NCBI GenBank assembly: GCA_039566865.1
Contig: CM076949.1
Coordinates: forward strand, 20,498,501 to 20,562,500
Source: Aurelia coerulea
Taxonomy: Eukaryota > Cnidaria > Scyphozoa > Semaeostomeae > Ulmaridae
Direction: 5' to 3'
DNA: 64,000 nt
Program-made: the position numbers and the translations under genes
Notes under the pieces: generated by a model
Told to the model about the DNA's origin: nothing
What the model saw: the letters and a program-made list of their open reading frames with translations, nothing else
Database searches by the model: none
Shown here: positions 1 to 10,983 of the stretch, piece by piece
How positions within the stretch are numbered: position 1 is the first letter of the stretch
Layout: every line of letters begins with the position of its first letter

Positions 1-61
1 TAAGCGATAGGATTGATTGAAATACTTGCGGTGTACTTGCCCTCTGTGTATTGATTTACTG

Positions 62-568
62 TTTACACGTATTTTTTTATAAGAAACTGCCCATAAGGAG
101 GGGGGCTTTGGGGTTTCACGGGTTGCGGGTTTGTCCAATTTTAGCCCTCGGGTTTCGGGTTTTACGTCTAAATCGTGCGGGTTTTCGGGTTTTGAGATGC
201 TCCACGGGTTGCGGGTTTGGCCAATTTTGATGCTCGGGTTTCGGGATTTCTTTCAAAAATTCAATGTTTTCGGGTTTTCGAAGTCATACATTCTCTTTTA
301 GTTAGCCCAGATCGAAAAACCAGCTTCCGAATGCTTGAAACGATGCACAGAGTCTCAGTGAGAACGAAAATGTCGGAAATAGTCGAAGATTATTACCGAA
401 AATTGAAATTTTGTTCGGGTTTCGAATTTTTTACTTGCGGGTTTTCGGGTTTTTGCTAATTTTGGTCCGGGTTTGCGGGTTCTAGTACCCCCCAAAGCCC
501 CCCTCCATAAGAAACTCAACTCTCAGATCACCAAAAAATTAAGAAACTCAATCCTATCATTTACACTG
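62..568. mobile_element. Fragment of the TAAGAAAC MITE family (family A), split by a nested insertion
   Basis: The sequence opens with the terminal motif TACACGTATTTTTTTATAAG, followed by AAACTGCCCATAA. After a 410-bp foreign insert it resumes with ATAAGAAACTCAACTCTCAG. The uninterrupted order is seen, inverted, at the right end of the complete copy at 14860-15234, which shows the two halves belong together. The far end is degraded, so this is a partial copy. No coding capacity is visible. Confidence 0.7.
97..506. mobile_element. Nested TIR element with CGGGTTT repeats, flanked by an ATAA duplication
   Basis: It begins GGAGGGGGGCTTTGGGG and ends with the exact inverse, CCCCAAAGCCCCCCTCC (17-bp terminal inverted repeats). 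ATAA flanks it at 93-96 and 507-510, and the host MITE has only one ATAA at this point. The interior is a degenerate array of CGGGTTT/CGGGTTTT motifs. There is no plausible transposase; the 80-aa frame inside simply translates the repeat. It is read as a non-autonomous DNA element. The superfamily is unassigned. Confidence 0.75.
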
Positions 569-1577
569 TATGCCGACTCATTTTGATACTGTTTATCGCG
601 CCAGACCAGTGTCCAGTTTCCCTTCGCAGAAACAAACGTCAAAACCACAGCTAAATATCTCCAAAACCATCCTTTTTTGTTAATAGCCCTTTTTTTTTTA
701 TTTTATATGAAAAATTTACAAAACTACAGATAATCTAACAACAACTAAGTAAAGCTCATACAATTTTTCCATAATTCAAAAGAAACTTCTAATAGATAGA
801 GCACAAATTGAATTAACAATACGATTACAACATAATACGAATACGAAAATGATTGCAACATAATACGAACGATTCACAAGACGATTTACACAACTATACC
901 ACAAGAGGTGTGATCAAGCACACCTCTCCTGCAGGCAGCAAGCAACGATGAACAAACAAACACCGACAATCTAACAAAACACAGAAGCCGTTTCTAATAG
1001 CCCTGTCTCCCCAAGACAAGGCAGCATTGAAATTGCGTCATTCCACGGTATATTCCCCGTTAATTCTCCGTCATCTCCCGGGGGTGGGGGTCGATAGTGC
1101 ATTAATAACCCCCCAAGCACAACCGGGACTTAAGATGAATACATCGAACTCTAAGATGCTCCTGGCAAACACCTTGTTTTCGGGCTTGTTTTCTAGGGCT
1201 AAAATATTTTGACCCCTCTCTAATATACCTGTGTGTGTTTGGATTAGACATGGAACAGGCTATTTGGAAGTAGGGTGCTTCCCTCTCAAGGGACATTTCA
1301 CTCCCAAAAAATCTCGTACACGTATGGAAAAATTCATTTTGTTTTCAAGAAAAATCTGTAAAAATCGTTTTGTTCTGAAAACGGTTCGTACGCTTTTTTG
1401 AATGAGTGAAATTCCCCAAGCTCCCTCTGGCCTAACGAGTGAAAATATGGTTAAGCTCCCTTCCAGCTGACACTGAGAACAAACGTAAAAAGCATAACTC
1501 ACTGAAGATGCTGTGACAGTAGGCCTAGTCACCATCTTGACACGTGCTTGCGACACAAGTTCAAGTTAGGCTGCCGT
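569..1577. other. Intergenic stretch without a recognised gene
   Basis: Mostly AT-rich DNA. A small perfect inverted repeat (AGAGGTGTG...CACACCTCT, about 904-926) could form a hairpin. The short reading frames in this stretch lack composition or motifs that would support a gene. Confidence 0.5.
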
Positions 1578-1735
1578 TGCGAACCGAACCGAACCGAACA
1601 TTCAGCGCGAGCGACTGTGGGCCTACTGCTGTTCTTATAAGCGCGCTCGGTTTGTTTTTCACTTAGCGCATGAGCGATTTCACTTAGCGCATGAGCGATT
1701 TCACTTAGGGCATGACTGATTTCGCTCTGCACATG
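1578..1735. repeat. Short tandem repeats: GAACC 5-mer and a 21-bp unit
   Basis: GAACC-type 5-mers occur at about 1578-1597. About 3.5 copies of a 21-bp unit (core CATGAGCGATTTCACTTAGC) occur at about 1657-1735. Because 21 is divisible by three, the minus strand reads as a periodic SEIAHAL peptide; this is a by-product of the repeat and not evidence for a gene. Confidence 0.75.
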
Positions 1736-1835
1736 GCCATTTCAGCATGAAAACGAGATTTTTCTTTGAAATATCTACTGTGCACACAAGAGGCTCCCAA
1801 CAAAGCATCCACCAAGATTTGAAGCTGACAGTTTG

Positions 1836-2365
1836 TGCCTTACATTTATGATTTAACTTTTGATTTCATTTTAGATTTTGATTTCGTCTTGCACATTTTA
1901 ATTTTTTATTTATTTCAAATTGGGATTTCTGTTTACATTTGGATTTCATCTTGCTTTAGATTTGGTGTTGGGTGTCACATTCCCATTTCGAATTAGGATT
2001 TCCGTTTGTCATTTTCGTTTAATCTCCATCTCGGCTTTCAATTTTTGATTTGATTTCATCTTGTCTTTTTTATTTATGATTCAAATAAGGATTAGGATTT
2101 CGTTTGATATTTCGATTTCGTCTTGCATATCTTCTTTTCCTTGTGGATTGGATTTTGTGTTTGCATTTTGATTTTGTCTTGTAAATTTATTTTAGATTAT
2201 GCTTTTTATTTTGATTCCGATTTCATTTTGTGTTTTTTTCTGCATTTAATATTGTCTCGTGATTTCGAAATGCATTTTATTTTTTCGAATAGAGCATTTA
2301 TACGAGTTTATGATTTCGTTTTGCTGGATTTAATTTCCAAATGTGGTTTTTATTTTAAGATTTAG
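1836..2365. repeat. Degenerate GATTTCGT/CTTG low-complexity array
   Basis: Variants of the motif TTGATTTCGTYTTGC recur irregularly every 20-45 bases. Composition is strongly T-rich on the plus strand. This looks like an old, diverged minisatellite ending at the left edge of the large palindrome at 2390. Confidence 0.6.
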
Positions 2366-2645
2366 TTTTGGCCTTAATCACACTTCATAAACAATACAGA
2401 ACATTCTATGCTTGTGAAATTGAAAGCTGAGGGATTGATTGTTGGTTTGTTTCCTTGTTTTAATTCGATCTTTGATTGAGGAGGGAGGAAGGAAAAAGTG
2501 GAGATAAGTTGTACATAGAAGTAGAGAATGTTTGCACATCATGCCCGAAGAAAGTTTCAAACCCGACTGGCTCGATATATACGTGCATCGCATAGATTGA
2601 GAATAATAAAACAGAATCTAAGAAACCTTCTTATGGAATGGAGTT

Positions 2646-2976
2646 CATGTATTTATCTTTTAATAAGAAACTGCCTATAAGAAACTCAGCTATCGGATTA
2701 CGAAAAGATAAAGGAACTCCAGTACTGGGAAAATATAACTTGAGAAACCATTCATTTTAATAAAGGAAATCCTCGTCACATTTTTAGTTCATTCTCACTT
2801 GTTTCCTGATCTACTCGCGAAGTACTTCGGTAATATGTAAACATTGGAAAAGCTTCAAGGCATAGGTAGTGAACGTGAAGATTGTTATGGAACAATTCTG
2901 AGAACTAAAAATGTGATAATTTCTAGAAATTCAGTATTGGCCAAAATTCTTAGTTTCTTATGAAAAATACGTGTAA
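2646..2976 (+). mobile_element. Family A MITE in the left arm of the palindrome
   Basis: Left end CATGTATTTATCTTTTAATA then AGAAAC; right end GTTTCTTATGAAAAATACGT. Internal GTTTCTTA/TAAGAAAC motifs and the interior match the copy at 14860-15234 in reverse orientation. It has no coding capacity. Confidence 0.75.
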
Positions 2977-3427
2977 AGAGATTTCAATGCAGGCTGTTTT
3001 CTCAATTTCTTATAGCAAGGAGATTTCAACTCTTTGCTTTTGCATTTATCGAACCATTACTCTGGGATATATTTTAAATTCAGTAAATTTAAATTTCATA
3101 ATACTTCAACATCTAGTTGACTTTTCCACCTTGATATTTGTTTCTCATCTTTCCATAAGCAAGATTTCTTCAGATCCTATTTATGAATAAAATAAAAGGT
3201 TTTGGGCTTCTTTACTCTCTCCATATATCTTAATAATGTTTAAACTTTAAGAAAATGCATCTTTTGGATTCTTTATACCTAAGTTTCTTGTAAAAATGAA
3301 TGTGTGAATTATGAAATTTACTGAATTTAAATACATCCCAGAGTAATGCTTCGATAAATGCAAAAGCAAAGAGTTGAAATCTCCTTGCTATAAGAAATCG
3401 AGAAAACAGCCTGCATTGAAATCTCTT

Positions 3428-3781
3428 TACACGTATTTTTCATAAGAAACTAAGAATTTTGGCCAATACTGAATTTCTAGAAATTATCACATTTTTAGTT
3501 CTCAGAATTGTTCCATAACAATCTTCACGTTCACTACCTGTGCCTTCGTGAATTTTTCAGAACGTTTCTTGAAGCTTTTCCAATGTTTACATATTACCGA
3601 AGTACTTCGCGAGTAGAACAGGAAACAAGTGAGAATGAACTAAAAATGTGACGAGGATTTCCTTTATTAAAATGAATGGTTTCTCAAGTTATATTTTCCC
3701 AGTACTGAAGTTCCTTTATCTTTTCGTGATCCGATAGCTGAGTTTCTTATAGGCAGTTTCTTATAAAAAGATAAATACATG
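3428..3781 (-). mobile_element. Family A MITE in the right arm of the palindrome
   Basis: Begins TACACGTATTTTTCATAAGA and ends GTTTCTTATAAAAAGATAAA. It is the mirror of the copy at 2646-2976. It carries about 20 extra bases (around 3548-3568) absent from the left copy, so the arms have diverged by at least one indel. Confidence 0.75.
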
Positions 3782-4042
3782 AACTCCCATTCCATAAGAA
3801 GGTTTCTTAGATTATACCTGTTTTATTATTCTCAATCTATGCGATGCACGTATATATCGAGTCAGTCGGGTTTGAAACTTTCTTCGGGCATGATGTGCAA
3901 ACATTCTCTACTTCTCTGTACAACTTATCTCCACTTTTTCCTTCCTCCCTCCTCAATCAAAGATCGAATTAAAACAAGGAAACAAACCAACAATCAATCC
4001 CTCAGCTTTCAATTTCACAAGCATAGAATGTTCTGTATTGTT

Positions 4043-5448
4043 TGACCCACTCTGTGCGGAAGGGATTTCCACAAGTTTTCTTAAACTTCGGCATATTTGT
4101 TTACTGAATAAACTTAGCACCTGACATTTCCTTCTTCCAGTCACCGAGCTTTTTTCCCGCCAAATCTCTCAAAAGAGCCAATCAAGTAAGAGAATCAAAA
4201 GAACGCTGCCCGAATGAGATTTACTTTGGCCAAAACAAAGAATCGCGCCATCCCAGGGGACTCGGGTGACTATTATTTTTGTGAAAAATTTTCATTTGTG
4301 GGACGTGGCTACGAAAAGTTAAGGAAATCTTCGACTTTTCTTGGAAAAGAAGACGAAAGATCGCAGGTTTGAAAAAGGGCCTAAGGGGATGGTATTCTCA
4401 TCAAAGCCTCGAATTTTAGTGTTATTTAAAAAACGATTTCTCTTGAAGAAAACGATCTATCGAAAATTGCAGTGGCAGAAAGTTCCAAAATTTACCAAAC
4501 TTTGATGTAAACCAATAAAATCGGTCAAAAGTTGGATAACCGTTGTCAGCTCGAGCGATATTGGGGGAGATGTTTTCCTCGCAGCTTCCCACAGCTTCCG
4601 CCATTGACGTGACGTCATGGTGCATTCTGATTGGTCGAGGCCCCAAATGTCAACAAATGCGCTGATTGGTCGAAAACGAAATTCCCCCTTGTTTATTGTA
4701 ACCGTATCTTTCCAAACAATGTTTTAAATCCCAGCCTGAGATACATGACACCTAACGTACTCCTATGGCTACCAAACCGTGTAGCCGTGATCCCTTATAA
4801 TTCTGAAGCCCAATACCAACCCTTCTAACTAATCCCCTAACCGTAAGTGAACCCTAACCCTCATACCAATTACCCTAAAAATCAGCCCCTCCTATATAAT
4901 ACTCCTTTCCATAATTGTCATATCTCTCCGGTTGCTGTTGTTAAAAAGGGCTGATTGAACTCTGCCTTGCTACACTCCCAGCCAGCCCGACTCGATCAAA
5001 CTCGATAAAGGTCATTCAAAAGGATCAAGATTATTCAAATGAATAAATACCTTGCCAGGAAATGCTTCAGCCTGTTTGAAGGCTGAATCGATCATGTTGA
5101 ATGTGAGGTAAGAGTGAGACAGCCAGCAGCTTCGTTTTGGCTAGGCCCTGCCCTCCACAACAGCACGGCTGATTGGAACATTTCTTCCTAATTTGATGAG
5201 CTGCTATGTTGAAAAGCTTTGAATGCCAAGATCATCACCAGATCAGATTAGATCTTTTTTTCCAAGCAAATCCACCTCTAAATCGTCAAATAAATTATTT
5301 TCAATCCTTCGCGCGAAATGTTTCGAGCAGTCGGTGAAAGGCCAAAGGTGAAAGGGACTCGCAGAGGTACACCAAGAAAGCATATGGCGAGGCACAACCA
5401 AAAGGTCGTAAGACAGTTAACCCTATAGTGGTTGGGCTACCTGACACG
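4043..5448. other. Intergenic; possible CRE and CCAAT-box cluster at 4610-4669
   Basis: No gene is recognised. At 4610-4617 there is a perfect TGACGTCA (CRE-type) palindrome, followed by two ATTGG (inverted CCAAT) boxes near 4630 and 4665. Such a group can mark a promoter, but no supported coding exon lies close by. Motif presence alone is weak evidence. Confidence 0.3.
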
Positions 5449-5989
5449 TCCTATTTTGGTTGGGGGGGGGGCAAAAAAGCCCCCCCTACCTAACTCTTGA
5501 CTGGAAATAGATAGAGCAACCAAATTTGGTGTACTAATAGCCAATGTACATTATGAAAATATAAAAATTAACCTAAAATTAGCCATCATTATTGCTTGCG
5601 TCAGCATTTTTCTTTGTGTGGTCAAGAAAAGTGGCAAAATCGGTCAAAATCGGGAGAAATGCGATAAAATTTAATTTGGAACTCAATTTCCATCCAAACA
5701 TGAAAATTATGATAGAATACATTGGATAGCACTACCCTGCAAAATATCTTTGCAAAATATTGCAATTTTGCTACTTTTTTCGCGAAAATTAATATTTGAG
5801 TATTGGCGATTTTGATAGAGTCAGTTCCGGAAAAATGTCTCCCTCCCCCTCATTTGTCAAAATATTTTTATGAAACTTCTTGAGTCATTGCACAATAAGT
5901 ATTAGCAAAAAGTCAGAAAGTTTCCGGGCCATAATTGTTATCCTGACAGAGTTATAACAAAAAGTCTACCCCCCCCAACCAAAATAGGA
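5449..5989. mobile_element. 541-bp non-autonomous TIR element
   Basis: The left end TCCTATTTTGGTTGGGGGGG and right end CCCCCCCAACCAAAATAGGA are exact inverse copies (at least 20 bp). The interior is AT-rich and non-coding. No clear target duplication is visible beyond the inverted repeats, so the superfamily is open. Confidence 0.8.
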
Positions 5990-7523
5990 TTAAAGAGCCT
6001 TCCATCGCCTCGACCATCGTCCAAACATTTTCCCATATGTTTTCACTGTAATTTTGCCCAGGTACCTAACATACATCTTATCTACCATCTTACGAGAACA
6101 ATACCATCACGTGACGGTTTCAATTTTGATTGATTCAGAGTGTCCGCGCAGGTTTTAATTTATTACTGCCGCCTTACCAATCATCTTTGGCCTTTTGGCC
6201 GTTCGTTTTTGTTCACTAATTTATGCAGTGTGTGCAAAAGAATAGGCGTGTGTTGGAAGGCGTGGCGTTGATTTGCATAGCAACGAAAGAAGGAAAGCGA
6301 GGCTGTTTCAAAATGGGGAATGCGTTGACAAAAATTTTAGTGAAATGTTCATTCCCTGTCTCGAGTATGACAGTTTGGGGGGGGCAGGGGGGGTTGCAAG
6401 GAGAAAGTTCATGTTTTATCTCATTTGGTTTACGGTGCGATAGCTGCCCGTACAAATAAAACAAATTATGAATCAGCAATGTAAATCACTGTTTCTATGG
6501 AAAGTTCAATTTCGGAATTTGACCGTCTTCCGTAAGTAACCGTAAGACGGTCTGGATCCGCCCCTGATTAGAATTTAAGATTTACTGTAAGGTTTTAATA
6601 TGAATAGAAAAATAGATAAAATTTTTCATGTCAAGAGTGGTCTGGCAAAACACCAAGGTATTTCACAGTTGAACAAATTTTCACTGGCTCATCTGCAACA
6701 CTAATTGATTCAGCAGACAAACGATCTTACACATTACGTCACCCAAAAGCCACAAACTCAGATTAATAGAGCCCAGACAGGAATAAAAGAAGTTTAAGAT
6801 ATAATTGTTTCTCCACTAACGAAAGGTTTGAACCATGTACTGCTGCAAACATTGTCAATATTCTTATATAATTTTTATCAAAATCATCTGAAATCCCAAA
6901 GCAAGGGTCTTCCCTCAACGGCATGTTCCCATCATTTCAAGACTAGAATTACCCCTGCAAGAATATTTTAGGTATCTAGGGGCTATATGTACTTGCTCTG
7001 ACAACATTGGACTGAGTTGCCTATTCCTAGGCTGAAATGAAACAAGCTTATTATGCAATGATGCATTTTTCTGTGTTCGTTCAGTTCGAAATTAGTGGCA
7101 AATTGCGAACTTAGTATTTCCCTCGAGACCCATTAGATTCGTTTTTCAAACCTTGCTTCAAATAAGCTTAGACTGCGTTCACACGATGCTGGCACATTTT
7201 GAAAACGGTGAAATAGAAATAGGGTAGAGTGGGGTAATGTGGGTCTAAAATGAGCAAAATCTCAAAATTGATAGCTGGTAAAACGAGACTAAAATGCAAA
7301 ACATTTCAAAAGTTTCGTTTAACTGACACTCAGTACTTCCGTCAGTAACTGACACTCGGTCCTCCAAAACATTTTTTTCATTTTCTCGATTTATCCACTT
7401 CAGAATCAGCCCAAGACAATCGGCCATTTTTCGTTGATTTTTCAAAATGTTCTCTCAAGTTTTGGACTTATTACATGTGAAATAAGGGTCAAAGTCAGCT
7501 GATTGTTTGTTTATGTACCCTAC
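5990..7523. other. Intergenic with an orphan hAT-type terminus at about 6521-6566
   Basis: The segment ending CTGGATCCGCCCCTG at 6566 matches the right terminus of the hAT family described at 7532-16577. Next to it lies a small inverted repeat (GACCGTCTT ... AAGACGGTC, 6521-6529 and 6544-6552). No matching left end was found, so it is a fragment. No gene is recognised in the rest. Confidence 0.45.
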
Positions 7524-8381
7524 TCAAATCTCAGGCGCGGATCCACGGGGTGGGGGGCCGGGGGGGCCATGGCCCCCCCCCCCCCAAACCTAAAGATTTC
7601 ACATCGCGAAAATTTTGCGTTAAAACTACCTTCAACACGTATTTATAGATAAGTAAATGCAAATGAAATCAAAAGTTAAGCATAGCAACATAGCAAGAAA
7701 CCAGTTGTATACGAAACTTACAAACCAAATTTTGTCTCACATTACATATCAGGTAGAAATTTCAGCGAATAAAACAATCAAAGAGCCTTGCGTGAGTAAT
7801 TATGCAAATCTGAAATCTTAGCTGATATCTAATTTACTTACAAAAGAATCTGAAGAAAGGCCAATCGGAACAAAACTCTAGCTAGGTCGAGCTTGAAAAA
7901 TATCTATTCCATCCGAAAACCTGAGTGATTAAATTTTTTCTAGGGAATTTTTACCTTCGAAACTTTACTTATCGTAGATTTTGCTCTTGAACCTTTTAGG
8001 CTGGTAAGGCCTACTATTGTGCGACCTCATTCTTTGCACGACAGGGGGTTCAACTTGTTGTATTGCACAGGAGGTGTCACACCCTACAAACTATTTGATC
8101 GATCCTACGGCTACTACAAATATATAGTACGCAAGAAATTATCAAGCAAGCGTCCTAACAAACTGTCCATGAATTAAAGTCCTTCAAACTTGGGAATAAG
8201 AATACATGTGTAAAACTAATCGCGATTCTTATCACCTCTGGCAAATCAGATAGACGTCATGTTACTTCTAAAATTTCTAAGATGCACCCACTCTAAAGCA
8301 TTGCATTATGCTGTTATTTGATTTTATGTGTTCAAAATTAAAACGTTCAAGTAACGTTTTTTTTGCCTACCTTATAATTAT

Positions 8382-10544
8382 TTACAACTTTAAAGAGAGT
8401 CGTCTTGACTTCGTTGATGCGAATGAATCGATGAGTTTCTCAGTTGTTGGTGTTCTCTCACGATGAACTTGTAGAAGAAGTAGTGATTCTAGTCTCTCCT
8501 CGGACATGGTTGACCGAATCGCTGTCAGGGTGCTATTCAGCTTTGAAAATAGTCTTTCAGGCTCTGCAGTTGTCACCGGTAACGCAGTGAGAATTTTTAG
8601 TAGTGTGTGCACATTAGGAAATACGTCAGCCGGGCAGTTGCCTAAAGCACCGATAGCGGTATTTGCTACTGGACTTGCTCCACGTGACAGCCATTGCTGC
8701 TTCCAAATTTCATACTCTCCTTCAACAATGCTCAAAGGATCTAAAAAGGATGCATATTTTTCTACTGCAGGAAAAATATCTTGCCAAGTTGACTCTTTCA
8801 CGAAGCAAGGCAGGATTCTTGTAAGAGTTGCGATCTTCTGTTGATGAGGACCAAATCTTGCTTGCATATTTCCAGAAACTTCATCAAGAAGAGGAAAAAA
8901 CATGTTGATACGATTATACTCAATGGCTGTTTGGTTGCCTCCACCAGCGTTGGCTCTGAACCTAGACTGACCGACTACTCGAGGAATAGCGTGCATTTCT
9001 TCTCTGGTCATTCCCATTTTTTCACCTAGGAGCACTGCCTCTTCAAACATTGCAGCAAACTCGTTTTCCTCGTCCTTACGCCACGTCTGCAGCTTTGAAA
9101 TTGTGGCAGAAATCGTCGACATTGCCTTCACGAGATCGTTACCAACTTGTTGCAAAGAACGGGACACTGGGCGCAGTACAGCAGACACTTTCTCGGACAA
9201 TACTAGTGCGACAAGGAATTGAGGGTCTTGTACACTTTTCAGCAATCTCCTGGCATCCTTCCTTGTATCTGGTGAGTCCCAAGCGAGCATTTCGTTCAGA
9301 CACACAACGATGCAAGGCAATAGCTGTCTGGCAACCAAAACTGATTCATGTCTTTCGACGAATCTCGTTTCGCAGAGGGTCACTAATTGCCGTCGCGAAT
9401 GTTCGCTTGGTTCTCTGGCAATGACTGTTTGTAGATAACTGTTCCTTTTGGCATGCTTGAAGAAATTGTTGATGTCTTTTATATCATCCATGCAATGTCT
9501 GATGGCTGGTATCTTTGTGGCTCGAGAACAGCTTAGGTTTAGGGCATGCATGCAGCAATGGAAGTAGTCAGCGAGTGGTGCAGCAGTTTTGATAACAGAG
9601 CAAACACCAATTCGCTCACTGGACATCGACGCAGCACCATCGTATCCTTGGCCAATAAGGTACTGCAGATCCAAGCCAAGCTCATTTATGTGACGGAGCA
9701 GAGTTTCCCCAATTGCTTTGCCACTTAGCTTGATTTCGCTGTGCTCTGTTACGTCTGATTGATCACTGGCCATAATGTCAGCAATCAGATCTAAAATTAC
9801 GACTGGCTCTTCTTTGATAATTGTTGGCTCATTTTTGGTGTCAACGTAACGAATTGCAATGACCAACTGCTCTCGTTTGGCGCGATCTTGGGTTTCATCA
9901 GCCATTATTGTCCAGAATTTTGCATTTTTTACATCTCTGATGATGTCCTCTTTGATCATATTTCCGGCACAGGCAATTAGCTCGTTTTGTATCGTCTTGC
10001 TTACTAAAGAAGCATTGCGTTTGCAAGATACCAGGTGTTCTTGCAAATCTGTATCACCTCCCCGCACTCTTAAGCGCAGCAATGCCCTAAAATTTCCATC
10101 GTTGTGCATGGGTTCTTCTCCAGTTGAATCTACTGGTCCGTCATCACGATGACCTCTCATTGCGATGTTTTGCCTGGCACACGTTAGTAGGGTATCGATG
10201 ATTGGAACAAGTGCAGCCCTATTTCTTTCGATCTCTTTCTGTCTTTCAATGTTGATTATTGACCGAACGTCCTTCTCACATCCAGGTCTTGCACGGTTTA
10301 AGAACTCGGTGTACTTAATGACACATGTCTTATGAAAAGATGATTCTTGGTGGCTAGTGAGGGCTCCATTCTTCCCTGTCAAGTCTGAAAAATCCACAAG
10401 GGGCTTGTTGACAAGTTTGCCCATTGACTGGCCTGCCCCTCCTCCATATTGCGCGCCTCTTCCACCTCCACTTTCAGACGTCTTGAATAAAACGCAGTAA
10501 GCACACCAAGCACCGCAACATTCGGGCTCTCTGCTAACAGCTAG
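8382..10544 (-). CDS. hAT-family transposase (TTF finger, DUF4371-like core, C-terminal dimerisation domain)
   Basis: The protein cuts and joins hAT transposon ends, probably acting in the nucleus as an oligomer. The frame is open from 10544. The first in-frame ATG is at 10424 and gives 680 residues, but the upstream part encodes a TTF-type finger (ECCGAWCAYCVLF), so translation probably starts further up. Counting from 10424, an acidic catalytic candidate is D176 in IMADET and a second is D262 in GYDGAA, followed by a conserved HCCMHALNL stretch near 289-297. The C-terminus holds the hAT dimerisation signature around AEPERLFSKLNS (about residues 614-625). The architecture matches ZMYM1-like/P52rIPK-like cnidarian transposases. 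The core is uninterrupted, which suggests a fairly young element. A frame break separates it from the N-terminal segment at 10534-10983. Confidence 0.88.
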   Translation of the reverse strand, partial: LAVSREPECCGAWCAYCVLFKTSESGGGRGAQYGGGAGQSMGKLVNKPLVDFSDLTGKNGALTSHQESSFHKTCVIKYTEFLNRARPGCEKDVRSIINIERQKEIERNRAALVPIIDTLLTCARQNIAMRGHRDDGPVDSTGEEPMHNDGNFRALLRLRVRGGDTDLQEHLVSCKRNASLVSKTIQNELIACAGNMIKEDIIRDVKNAKFWTIMADETQDRAKREQLVIAIRYVDTKNEPTIIKEEPVVILDLIADIMASDQSDVTEHSEIKLSGKAIGETLLRHINELGLDLQYLIGQGYDGAASMSSERIGVCSVIKTAAPLADYFHCCMHALNLSCSRATKIPAIRHCMDDIKDINNFFKHAKRNSYLQTVIAREPSEHSRRQLVTLCETRFVERHESVLVARQLLPCIVVCLNEMLAWDSPDTRKDARRLLKSVQDPQFLVALVLSEKVSAVLRPVSRSLQQVGNDLVKAMSTISATISKLQTWRKDEENEFAAMFEEAVLLGEKMGMTREEMHAIPRVVGQSRFRANAGGGNQTAIEYNRINMFFPLLDEVSGNMQARFGPHQQKIATLTRILPCFVKESTWQDIFPAVEKYASFLDPLSIVEGEYEIWKQQWLSRGASPVANTAIGALGNCPADVFPNVHTLLKILTALPVTTAEPERLFSKLNSTLTAIRSTMSEERLESLLLLQVHRERTPTTEKLIDSFASTKSRRLSLKL

Positions 10545-10983
10545 CTAAACGCTTTGTTGTCAAAGACTTTCCACTTGTCAGCTGATTCTTTGGTTTTTTC
10601 TTTTCAGAAAATGGATATTCATCCCTTCTCTTCGGCACCCATCTCTCCGATAAATAAGCTTCCCTTTCGTTATCTGTCAGCTGTTGTCCTCGTTTCGTTT
10701 TCTTTACGACTCTACCGATGTCATATCTATCAGATCCTGCGACGTTTGCTTGTGCCGCAGTACTACCGACGCCTGGATGTGTTTCCTCTTTAGGGACATC
10801 TTGGACTGCAGTAACTTGAAGTGGTGTTTCGAATTCTGCAACAGTAGGCTGTGGTCCAAGTTCTTCGTCAGTAGCACTTTTTCTTCTGCCAGATGTTTCA
10901 GTATTAGGTCCAACTGAACTGGTTCGACTACTTTTTGAGAAGAATGATTCAAGAGTTCTTGGTTTTTTCGGTGGACCAGACAT
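10534..10983 (-). pseudogene. N-terminal segment of the hAT transposase, out of frame with the core
   Basis: About 150 codons begin with ATG at 10983 (MSGPPKKPRTLESFF). The stretch is Ser/Thr/Glu-rich and ends with a basic YPFSEKKKPKNQ segment that normally runs into the TTF finger. Its stop at 10534-10536 overlaps by about 11 bases the point where the core frame opens (10544). The two pieces are adjacent, same-strand and complementary in content, so they are parts of one ancestral gene separated by a small indel. A very short intron or a sequencing error are alternatives. No independent function is proposed. Confidence 0.7.

Larger units (their letters stand above)
2390..4042. repeat. 1.65-kb imperfect palindrome with ~720-bp arms
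   Basis: The left arm (about 2390-3110) is the reverse complement of the right arm (about 3310-4042), with a spacer of about 200 bp. The outer ends are AACAATACAGAACA and TGTTCTGTATTGTT. The same 60-plus-residue shadow peptide reads out of both arms on opposite strands, confirming long, high-identity arms. Each arm holds a family A MITE at the equivalent place (2646-2976 and 3428-3781). This is either a foldback element or an inverted duplication that occurred after the MITE inserted. Confidence 0.9.

Noticed and set aside
1529..1732. Periodic SEIAHAL peptide on the minus strand
   Set aside because: The 21-bp tandem repeat explains it fully.
4610..4669. CRE plus CCAAT boxes as a confirmed promoter
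   Set aside because: No supported exon lies on either side, so it is kept only as a low-confidence note.
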